64,000 nt of DNA. It comes from Novipirellula herctigrandis (lineage in GTDB: Bacteria; Planctomycetota; Planctomycetia; Pirellulales; Pirellulaceae). Shown piece by piece: positions 17,969-24,703 of this stretch; position 1 is the stretch's first letter; every line of letters starts with the position of its first letter. Below the pieces are notes generated by a model. It did no database searches. It was not told where the DNA came from and was given only the letters and a program-made list of their open reading frames with translations. The position numbers and the translations under genes are program-made. The stretch lies in the NCBI GenBank assembly GCA_007859835.1, contig SJPJ01000002.1, positions 18,744 to 82,743 of the forward strand, read 5' to 3'.

Positions 17969-18125
17969 TCCGTGATTTCCTCCTTGTCCGAAGTGTGACC
18001 CTAGCACTTGTTTTTCGTGTGGTGGTCAATACTACATTTTGCGACTGTTCCCGTTAGGGTTAGCCCGCTAGAGGGGGTCAGTAGGACCCGTTAAGGTTCT
18101 CCGGTGCATTGTCACGCCCGCTAGC

Positions 18126-18351
18126 GTCCACTTCTGCTGTATCAATCTCACTGTTATGCACGTTGCATAACAAATACTTCGGAGTCCCCTTCCATTTCGT
18201 TCTGCCTTCACCTCGCCAGTCACTCGGTCGTCGTCTGGAATCTGCCGTAGCTTTCGCCATCGGTCCACTTCTGCGTTACAAATAGTTGTTTCACAACTTG
18301 TGAAACAATACCTTTGCCCCTTCCCATTCCGCTCTGCCTTCACCTCGCCAG
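18126..18351 (-). repeat. Two ~90-bp repeats each carrying a different palindrome (candidate origin or structured RNA)
   Basis: The 5' boundary GTCCACTTCTGC (18126 and 18263) and the 3' boundary TCTGCCTTCACCTCGCCAG (18201 and 18333) are conserved in both units. Between them sits an inverted repeat whose sequence differs but whose geometry is kept: 9-bp arms around 3 bases at 18152-18172 (TGTTATGCA/TGCATAACA) and 11-bp arms around 1 base at 18286-18308 (TTGTTTCACAA/TTGTGAAACAA). It lies just downstream of the primase-helicase gene, where satellite elements often keep a replication origin. The rest of the gap 18008-18442 holds a 14-bp palindrome with a T-run at 18388-18411 and no credible gene. 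Confidence 0.65.
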
Positions 18352-18442
18352 CTTGTGATCGGTCTTTCGTTCGTCCTTTGAAACCGGCTCAATTAATTGA
18401 GTAGGTTTTTTTTTGCTTGGTCGCCCGCCTTTTGCGCGGTCA

Positions 18443-21256
18443 TCATTGCGCCACCTCAGCTTCGCCGGATTCCTTGACCGGTCTGACGTGCGCGCATCCC
18501 GGTGTCTTGCAATCGTAATTCCGATAGCCACCAACTGCGGTTTCTGCGGGTTCCATCGCGCCACCGCATCGCGGGCATGGAATCGGCTTTTTGTGTGGCT
18601 CATTTTTCGCCTTGCACCTAGTTGCACCTAGTTCAGGGGTTGCCCTTAGGGAATTTGGCAAAACCCGGGGAGCAATAGGTGAAACCGGGTGCAACTGTGT
18701 GCAACCTCGTTTTTTACGGTGTTTTTGAGATTCGGATTCCGACGGATCCTCATGGAAGTCGTCCGTTTTTCTGAGCCTCAAACCCTCGTAAATCACCTTC
18801 CCGCGGTACGGATCCTGCCAGCCCCGTAGTTTGTCGAAACGCTCTGCCATAGCCCGCCCGAAAGCGGTCTTTGACCACCTGCCTTTGTGCTCCTCAGAGT
18901 ACAGTCGATACAGTTCCGCCGCCGGTGCTATGGCGTTGGCTTCGACCACACAATATTCAGCGAGGAACTCGCCTAAGGGATCCGATTCGGTTCGGTATTC
19001 TTTTGTCGCGTCAACGACCGTCTGCGGTTCCTGAAGTCCCTCACGCTGATATGCGAGGTGTCCTTGCACCAACCAGTTCAGGATCCCCGGCCCTTCGTTC
19101 GTGACTAGCCACCGGTCAAAGTCGGCAATCGGCTTCACTTTTGTGCGTAGGTCAACGAGGAACGGGATCAATTTGACGCGCCGCCAGATTCCGTCGTCGA
19201 TCCCGTCGATACGAGGTAAGTGATTTGTCGACAACCAAAACGTATGGGTCCGGTCGAATGACCAAAAGTCTTCGTGCATCCGCCTGGCCGTGATGGTACG
19301 GTCTCCGGTCAATTCCTTGACCCGGGCTTCTCTGAGGCTCGCGCCACGTTCCGGCTCACTGATCGCCATGAACCGCTTTTGATATAGCGATGCTTTTTCC
19401 GTCGGGTGGTTATCCTTGTCGCCGAGCAATAATGCATCATTGGCCAACCCGGCATAGTCGCCGAGTAACTCAGTCACCACATTCCATATCGTCGACTTGC
19501 CATTGCAACCGGATCCGTAGGCGATTGGCAAAATGTGCTCGCCTGTGTCGCCCGTCATCGAATAGCCAAGCAACTTTTGAACGTATCCGATCAACTCCGC
19601 GTCGTCGGAAAAAATTAAGTTGAGAGTCTCGATCCACTTTTGGCAAGTCGCCGTGGGATCGTAAACCACGTTTGCAAGCTGTGTAATTCTGTCGGCCGGG
19701 TTATGAGCGCGTAAGCAACCGGTCGATAGATCAACCGTACCGTTGGCGACATTGAGAAGATTCGGGTCTTCGTTCAGTTCATCGACGACGCATACAATCC
19801 GTTCATCGACTGCCGCCAAACAAGTAAAGTCTTCGATCCGTCGACGATGGTTCGTTGACTTGACATAGGTTTGGATCCTGCCCAATTCGTCGCGGTCAAC
19901 GTGCTGTGCGGCTTCGGCCAATTTGTGCCATAGATTCCGACCGTACCGTTTAGCACGCTGCATGACGCCTATACCATCGTCGTCGTGCCACCGTGCGCCG
20001 TCCCAAGTGAGCCATTTTCGCCACGGCGGGATATAGAGCAATTCGGTGGCGAACCGATCGATAAACCGGTCGGCATTAGCCGCATCGGTGCGACCTGATT
20101 CACTCAGTAAGTCGCCGGTATCATCTTTTGAACCTTCCCCAATTGTTTGGGGAGGGTCTGCTTTGCCTGCTTTTTGCCTTACATTGGCGTCATAACATCC
20201 CGGCTCATAATGTTGACGTAGATCCCGCCAATCCCACGTACAGTGATCGTGCTGGCACCCGGCGGCAATTGCACCTGTTGGGCCTTGGGTGATAAACGCC
20301 GCACCATCAGCATCATGGGTACATAATCCCGGGATTGACTCATTAAGGACCCATCGACGCCCGCTACCCTTCCACGGTCTCGACTTGCCGACCGGAACAT
20401 TATGATCGTCAATCCATTGCCGTAAGTCCCATTCGTTTTTGTCGGGGAGCACTAATCCGTTTTTCTTCTTCATCGGATCCACGGTAGGTTCCTTTTGATC
20501 GCCAGCAAACGCCCGTAATTGCTCCGCTGTGACGATTTGCGGCATTGTGTGGGGAATGACAAACCAACTTTGTCGGTGCGGCCTGTGCGTGCCCTGTGGC
20601 TTGTCAGCGGGCTGATAATGTTCGCCCTTTCGCGCCACAGTGCCGAGCACCTTCACGATTCGTGCCGAGTTAACCGCTGTGGTGTCGACCTCGGCGTGCT
20701 CTGTATCAAACCTCGACTTAAGTTCAGCGAGTACGCTGCCCACCAACGCGGTTGAATCAGCGTCGTTCGTCAAGTTGATCCGGTATAGAAGATAGAATCC
20801 GTTCCCCGACATTCCGAACAACGGTTCAGACCATCCGAGCGCCGTCATTTCGGCGCGGATCCGTTCTGCCAATTGCTCGGCGTGATCGTGCTCCGATTGC
20901 GTCGAAGAAACTCCAGCAGGCCGTACCGGATCGATGTCAACAAATAACCAGCGACGTGATTGTATGTCGTGATCGCTTGTCGTTTGTGACGCTTTTTCAA
21001 TCAGGCGGTTGTTGCCGCGTGCAAGGAGTGCGTCATCGCATGGGTTCAGGGTGACATAGATTGCCGGGGGTTGCCGCTGTTCGAGCATTTCCACCGCTTG
21101 CGAGGCCTGCTTCGGATCGTCGAACCATCCCGCTACCGTCGCGGTCCATTTGCTACCGTTTGCATCGGGGCACTTTATAGACCGAATTTCAAAAACATCC
21201 CCGGGCTCATGCAGCCAAGATAGGAACGCGAGTGTGTCTGTTGACTGCTTGCTCAT
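18443..21256 (-). CDS. Primase-helicase (AEP/RepB-like primase plus SF3 D5-type helicase)
   Basis: A 937-residue replication protein. The N-terminal primase part has FVDIDP at 105-110 (AEP-type DxD) and NSARIVKVLGT at about 196-206. The SF3 helicase has Walker A GSGCNGKST at 581-589, an acidic Walker B-like ISEPERG near 632, and the motif C region TNHLPRIDGIDDGIWRRV near 677. A CPRCGG...CKTPGC zinc ribbon closes the C-terminus. It would prime and unwind DNA to replicate the element. Its start overlaps the preceding gene's stop (21253-21256). A Zn finger-like CTHDADG...CQHDHC segment lies between primase and helicase. Confidence 0.88.
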   Translation of the reverse strand: MSKQSTDTLAFLSWLHEPGDVFEIRSIKCPDANGSKWTATVAGWFDDPKQASQAVEMLEQRQPPAIYVTLNPCDDALLARGNNRLIEKASQTTSDHDIQSRRWLFVDIDPVRPAGVSSTQSEHDHAEQLAERIRAEMTALGWSEPLFGMSGNGFYLLYRINLTNDADSTALVGSVLAELKSRFDTEHAEVDTTAVNSARIVKVLGTVARKGEHYQPADKPQGTHRPHRQSWFVIPHTMPQIVTAEQLRAFAGDQKEPTVDPMKKKNGLVLPDKNEWDLRQWIDDHNVPVGKSRPWKGSGRRWVLNESIPGLCTHDADGAAFITQGPTGAIAAGCQHDHCTWDWRDLRQHYEPGCYDANVRQKAGKADPPQTIGEGSKDDTGDLLSESGRTDAANADRFIDRFATELLYIPPWRKWLTWDGARWHDDDGIGVMQRAKRYGRNLWHKLAEAAQHVDRDELGRIQTYVKSTNHRRRIEDFTCLAAVDERIVCVVDELNEDPNLLNVANGTVDLSTGCLRAHNPADRITQLANVVYDPTATCQKWIETLNLIFSDDAELIGYVQKLLGYSMTGDTGEHILPIAYGSGCNGKSTIWNVVTELLGDYAGLANDALLLGDKDNHPTEKASLYQKRFMAISEPERGASLREARVKELTGDRTITARRMHEDFWSFDRTHTFWLSTNHLPRIDGIDDGIWRRVKLIPFLVDLRTKVKPIADFDRWLVTNEGPGILNWLVQGHLAYQREGLQEPQTVVDATKEYRTESDPLGEFLAEYCVVEANAIAPAAELYRLYSEEHKGRWSKTAFGRAMAERFDKLRGWQDPYRGKVIYEGLRLRKTDDFHEDPSESESQKHRKKRGCTQLHPVSPIAPRVLPNSLRATPELGATRCKAKNEPHKKPIPCPRCGGAMEPAETAVGGYRNYDCKTPGCAHVRPVKESGEAEVAQ

Positions 21257-21657
21257 TTGTCACCCTCCACAAAACTGACCACGTACCAACCGCCTGTGCA
21301 TCGTGACTTGATCCGGCCTTGCCTGCGTAGGCGCTGAATCGTTTTAGCTACGCATGTTTTCTCGATCGCCCATCCTTGGACTTTTGCCATGTGCTCGGTC
21401 AGTTCGTGCAGCTTGAAGACTCTTTTTTTCTCGACGACTAGAAAGAATAGAATGGCGTGCGTCAGTTTTTTTGGGTACGGACGATTGTCCGCGTCTCTCG
21501 ATTGCGGATCGTCGATCTTGAGTAGCTTCAAGCGATCCTGGGTTTCCTTGTCAAACGTGTCCCAGTACTTTGGTTGTTCGCCTAGCGTTCCTGGTTGCTT
21601 TGGCGGCTTAGTGGCATGCCTGAATCTATTTGACTTTGGGTGGTGTTTCTGTACCAT
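21253..21657 (-). CDS. Small winged-helix protein of the integrative element
   Basis: A 134-residue basic protein. Residues about 60-128 (LTHAILFFLVVEKKRVFKLHEL ending IQRLRRQGRIKSRCTGGWYVV, with each stretch split by an ordinary linker) look like a winged helix with a wing at the C-terminus. It is co-translated with the primase-helicase through an ATGA overlap, so a role in replication initiation or its control is plausible. The family is not recognised. Confidence 0.6.
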   Translation of the reverse strand: MVQKHHPKSNRFRHATKPPKQPGTLGEQPKYWDTFDKETQDRLKLLKIDDPQSRDADNRPYPKKLTHAILFFLVVEKKRVFKLHELTEHMAKVQGWAIEKTCVAKTIQRLRRQGRIKSRCTGGWYVVSFVEGDK

Positions 21658-21783
21658 TTAGATGTTCCTGATTTGCTGCGGGACGATTCTAAAAAACGTC
21701 TTTGGTCTGCCGGCCAAGGGCGTTGCTTTTTGCAATGCGGGGCACCCGATGGTTATCAGGTGCGTTGACTCGTAAGCACGCTA

Positions 21784-22005
21784 CTATTGGATTGCCCCGA
21801 GAAAACGAGATACGGCCTGGCGGCTTGTGAAAATCCGGCTGCCGATGGCGACCGTTTCCAGCTTGCGACCGTTTATGCCGCGTTTATTCCATCGCCATAG
21901 AGTGGAAACGTGTGGACGGTGGGGTAGCTCTTTCGCTGCCTGTGAGAGGCTCACCACATCTTCGGTCAGGAGGTTGAGCGGTTGCGGTTGCTGTAAATTC
22001 GACAT
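21784..22005 (-). CDS. DUF1580-like helix-turn-helix protein (putative excisionase/regulator)
   Basis: A 73-residue protein from ATG 22005 (GGAG about 10 bp upstream). The core (VVSLSQAAKELP, VSTLWRWNKRGI, FTSRQAVSRFL) is a MerR/excisionase-like HTH of the type annotated as DUF1580 in planctomycetes, usually beside integrases. It likely binds att arm sites or element promoters and directs excision or repression. The longer frame to 22113 runs through a hairpin and has no family likeness. Confidence 0.7.
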   Translation of the reverse strand: MSNLQQPQPLNLLTEDVVSLSQAAKELPHRPHVSTLWRWNKRGINGRKLETVAIGSRIFTSRQAVSRFLGAIQ

Positions 22006-22047
22006 AGCTGGTTCTCCGAGTGCGGCCCGGAGAATGCCTACGAAAAA

Positions 22048-22097
22048 TGGCAATGCCTCCGAGCCATGTAATGAAACATGGATAGGAGACATTGCCA
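22048..22097 (-). promoter_or_regulatory. 50-bp imperfect hairpin upstream of the HTH gene
   Basis: Outer arms TGGCAATG/CATTGCCA, middle CTCC/GGAG and inner CCATGT/ACATGG with two symmetric internal mismatches around a 6-base loop. It lies 43 bp upstream of the HTH start codon, between that gene and the integrase. It could be an operator, an attenuator or the integrase terminator; there is no T-run. Confidence 0.5.
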
Positions 22098-22375
22098 TCA
22101 CGCAGCGGAGCAATCGTCTTTTAACAGCCTCGGTCGTCGCCCACCATGCAACCGAAAAACGGCTCTGGTAATTATGTGATCTGAGCTAGCGAGGCAATTT
22201 GGCTGTCACAGTCGAAGTGGTCCCTACTTTGTTGTCCGTCCATGCCACCGACGTGCAATTAAATCACGCCGGGCGGATTTTCCTATCTCAACACCATCAG
22301 GCTCCGGTACACAGCTTGCACGTATAGTAGCAGATTATGCGAACAGTGCAACCCTTTGCAACAAAAAGAAAGAGG

Positions 22376-23563
22376 CTACGAGATTTTCGGCGCTGCCTTG
22401 GCGGCTTGGATCGCTTTTGATTGTGCGACGCGGACATAGTGCTCGGTCTGGGCGGTGTGTGAGTGACCTAGTAGCGACTGTGTTAGCTCTAGCCCCAGAT
22501 GCTCGCAGACTACCGACGCCGCCAAGTGTCGTAATTGGTAGGGCGTCCAGTGTTCTACGTTAGCCTGTTCTGCTTTTCGTTTGATTGCTCGGCGGTATGA
22601 GTCTTTTGTGAACTTCACACCTGGGCGTCGTTTAGGATCCGCTTTACGCTTATCCCCCGGTTTGGTTCCCCAGCGCCGATTCGTTTTTCGGTTCGCCGTG
22701 CGTTGTTCGCGATACCACTGGGCCGATTCTCTTGGCGAAAAGCAATAGGCGTCTGTGTCCCGGAGTAGGTATGGAGTGAGTGCTGCCCGCACTTCCTCAA
22801 TAATCGGCACCACTCGTTTTTTTCCTCGCCATGTGTTTTTGTGCTTTTCCGGTATGTAAATCCAAACATCGCCGCTCCGATCAATGTCACGCGGGCGAAG
22901 ATTGAAAACCTCACTGGGTCTCATGCCGGTTGCGGCCTGAACTAACACCATGGTGCGAATGGTCGGCGATAATAGCTTCGCGGTGGCACGTACCGATTCG
23001 ATGGCTACTGGTTGCCGGGGCTCAGATTCGCGTGCCTCCGTTTGACCATACCGCAACGGCTCCAGCGAATTGAGAGACACGAGGGTATTAGGGTCGACGA
23101 TCTCGGCGCTAACTCCATGCTGAAAAATGCGGATAATGTTTCGCGTCTGATCATTGACGTAGCGACGACAATTGCCCGAAGCAACAAATAGCTCTCGCAA
23201 CTCCGCCAACTTTCGCGGACCAAACTTTTCTACCGGATCGCCGCCATATTCATCTTCAAGCAACGTACACAAATTTTCAAAACGGCGTTTTTCGTTTGCG
23301 TTCTTCGCGTACTTTTTCTTGATGTGTTCGCGGAACTCACCTGTAACGCACCGCACGGTTACAGGGGCGGCAACTTGGTGTTGCTGTTGCTGCGGAGCCT
23401 TCATTCCGTTGGCGTTGTATTCTCCCAGCAGGGCAAAATACTTTGCCCTCGATTCGGGTGAATTGTGCGGACCAAGATAGAAATCAGTGCCGTCAAGCGT
23501 AACGATTGCTTGACCACTAAAGTGAAACCGATAATCCGGGATTGCTTTCTTTGGACGTGCCAT
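22376..23563 (-). CDS. int: Tyrosine recombinase (integrase) of the element
   Basis: A 395-residue phage-type integrase. The N-terminal ~50 residues (AIVTLDGTDFYLGPHNSPES) are the three-stranded arm-binding type common in planctomycetes. The catalytic domain shows Arg I in GMRPSEVFNL, a TPYQLRHLAAS box (first His replaced by Tyr, as in related planctomycete enzymes), LLGHSH and the nucleophile in TEHYVRV. It would insert and remove the element at the tRNA-Val 3' end. ATG 23563 lies about 120 bp from the right att core, and the gene is transcribed away from it. Confidence 0.9.
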   Translation of the reverse strand: MARPKKAIPDYRFHFSGQAIVTLDGTDFYLGPHNSPESRAKYFALLGEYNANGMKAPQQQQHQVAAPVTVRCVTGEFREHIKKKYAKNANEKRRFENLCTLLEDEYGGDPVEKFGPRKLAELRELFVASGNCRRYVNDQTRNIIRIFQHGVSAEIVDPNTLVSLNSLEPLRYGQTEARESEPRQPVAIESVRATAKLLSPTIRTMVLVQAATGMRPSEVFNLRPRDIDRSGDVWIYIPEKHKNTWRGKKRVVPIIEEVRAALTPYLLRDTDAYCFSPRESAQWYREQRTANRKTNRRWGTKPGDKRKADPKRRPGVKFTKDSYRRAIKRKAEQANVEHWTPYQLRHLAASVVCEHLGLELTQSLLGHSHTAQTEHYVRVAQSKAIQAAKAAPKIS

Positions 23564-23590
23564 TTGCGTACATACCTCTCATTTTTGGGG

Positions 23591-23615
23591 TTTTTCGGTA
23601 TGGATTACCGAAAAA
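23591..23615. promoter_or_regulatory. Inverted repeat upstream of the integrase gene
   Basis: Ten-bp perfect arms TTTTTCGGTA/TACCGAAAAA around 5 bases, 28 bp upstream of the integrase start and 72 bp inside the right att core. A shorter relative is at 16931-16950. It could be an operator for integrase control or an arm-type binding site. Confidence 0.5.
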
Positions 23616-23686
23616 CTCGCGGTGAATGAGGTTGCACGGCACATCGCCGGTTACGCTAAGATGCGTATCAACCAAGACTTACAACA

Positions 23687-23729
23687 ATGGGCGATACAGA
23701 ATTCGAATCTGTGACCTCTGCGGTGTGAA
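23687..23729. repeat. Right attachment site within tRNA-Val
   Basis: A perfect 43-bp match to 16735-16777. Here it is continuous with the tRNA 5' half, so the tRNA gene remains intact after insertion. Confidence 0.93.
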
Positions 23730-23761
23730 CACAGCGCTCTAACCAACTGAGCTAATCGCCC
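23688..23761 (-). tRNA. tRNA-Val (anticodon CAC)
   Basis: On the minus strand the 74 bases fold as a complete cloverleaf: acceptor GGGCGAT/ATCGCCC, D arm GCTC/GAGC, anticodon stem CTGTG/CGCAG with loop TTCACAC (anticodon CAC at 23727-23725), a 5-base variable loop, T arm ACAGA/TCTGT with loop TTCGAAT and discriminator A. CCA is not encoded. It is the integration target of the element on its 3' side. Confidence 0.95.
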
Positions 23762-23763
23762 GT

Positions 23764-23812
23764 CTTTTGATTCCATCCCCATGCCGACTCGGCACGGGGA
23801 TGAAATCAAAAG
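23764..23812. terminator. Long hairpin between the tat operon and tRNA-Val
   Basis: Arms CTTTTGATT/AATCAAAAG, CATCCCC/GGGGATG and TGCCG/CGGCA, with single mismatches between the blocks, around a 3-base loop. It follows the minus-strand tatB-like gene and precedes the tRNA on the same strand. It probably terminates the tat transcript; the T/A tracts are inside the stem. Confidence 0.6.
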
Positions 23813-23855
23813 TTAACCGCTAACTAGGTTTCATTCCACCAGGGGAACGACCTTC

Positions 23856-24122
23856 CTATGTTGGCGGTTTGAATTTTGGAGCCGAAGGTTCGTCGGGTTC
23901 TTCCAAATCCGGCTCGCTCGACTTTTTCTTCTCGTCCATCGACAACACTTTATTGGCCTCATATTCAGCCGTTCTAAATTGCTGTTGAACATCATTGAGA
24001 GCACGACGAAGTTCGCGGTAACTACTTCCAAATTTGCGAGCGACCTCAGGAAGGTTGCCCCCAAACAAGACGACCGCTATCACACCGATCGCCATCACTT
24101 CGGGTATCGATAGCCCAAACAT
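23856..24122 (-). CDS. Sec-independent translocase TatA/TatB-family subunit
   Basis: An 88-residue protein from ATG 24122. It has the Tat pattern: MFGLSIPEVMAIGVIAVVLFGG membrane helix (split by a hinge at GG), then an amphipathic helix (LPEVARKFGSSYRELRRAL) and a charged tail. TatB-type features (Glu in the helix, longer tail) fit moderately; a second TatA is possible. It follows the other Tat gene with one base between, so they form an operon. It helps move folded, twin-Arg proteins such as the oxidoreductase at 30649-31971. Confidence 0.8.
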   Translation of the reverse strand: MFGLSIPEVMAIGVIAVVLFGGNLPEVARKFGSSYRELRRALNDVQQQFRTAEYEANKVLSMDEKKKSSEPDLEEPDEPSAPKFKPPT

Positions 24123-24123
24123 C

Positions 24124-24336
24124 CTAAGACTCTTCTCGTTCCGAAGTCTCTTCGTCGTCAACACTCTCGTTCATACCACGTTTGAACTCGTTGGCGCTCT
24201 TGCCAAGATTACGCATCAGACTTGGTAACTTCGCTCCGCCAAATAGAAGTAAGGCGATGAACAATACGATCACCATCTCGGGCATGCCAGGAAAACCGAA
24301 TGCCAGGACAGAATTTTCAACAAACATCGATAACAT
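24124..24336 (-). CDS. tatA: Sec-independent translocase TatA subunit
   Basis: A 70-residue TatA-type protein: short N-terminus, one membrane helix (MPEMVIVLFIALLLFGG), an amphipathic helix (AKLPSLMRNLGKSANEFKRG) and an acidic tail. It forms the Tat pore in the cytoplasmic membrane. ATG at 24336 or 24327 is possible. No tatC is in the window. Confidence 0.85.
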   Translation of the reverse strand: MLSMFVENSVLAFGFPGMPEMVIVLFIALLLFGGAKLPSLMRNLGKSANEFKRGMNESVDDEETSEREES

Positions 24337-24703
24337 TTCTTCGCTCCGCAGGAGAGGCTCTAATTTTGAGTCCCTGACTGATTTTTCGGCGAAAGCGGGT
24401 AGGTCGTTCGGCCTCGGCGGTCGATACTCAATCGACGGCTGAGTCTGCCAAACACCTCCTGAACCGATGTGTCGGGGGTGGGGGGCGAGGCACTCGCTCG
24501 CCCTTGGTAGCCCCTATTGTATTGACCGACGGAAAAGAGTCAAAGGCGTAACCGGCAAGATTTTATTGGCGAACGGACAATTTGAATCACCTCGGTCTTT
24601 CGGGTTGTTCGACGGGCCCGACAGCAAAAATGCCCGTCTTACGATCCGTTAACGCGCGAACCGTTTTCGCAATATCCGGTGAAAAGCCCGATCGCAAACG
24701 CAC
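24337..24703. other. Intergenic region, no gene seen
   Basis: Lies upstream of tatA and downstream of the large minus-strand gene ending at 24704. Two modest inverted repeats are present: GGGCGAG/CTCGCCC at 24483-24503 and GACGGGC/GCCCGTC at 24611-24638. The second could end the large gene's transcript but lacks a T-run. No reading frame is convincing. Confidence 0.4.

Larger units (their letters stand above)
16735..23729. mobile_element. 7-kb satellite-like integrative element in tRNA-Val(CAC)
   Basis: Bounded by perfect 43-bp direct repeats (16735-16777 and 23687-23729) that copy the 3' half of the tRNA-Val gene. Contents, all on the minus strand: tyrosine integrase, DUF1580-like HTH protein, winged-helix protein, primase-SF3 helicase, zinc-ribbon protein and a 203-residue unknown, closed by a strong terminator. 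No capsid, tail, conjugation or plasmid partition genes are seen. This is the build of a P4/PICI-like satellite or a small integrative replicating element. It appears intact, because att sites and integrase are undamaged. Confidence 0.88.

Noticed and set aside
18068-18343. 91-residue minus-strand open frame in the element
   Set aside because: Its internal repeat (VKAERNG twice) is just the translated DNA repeat containing the palindromes.
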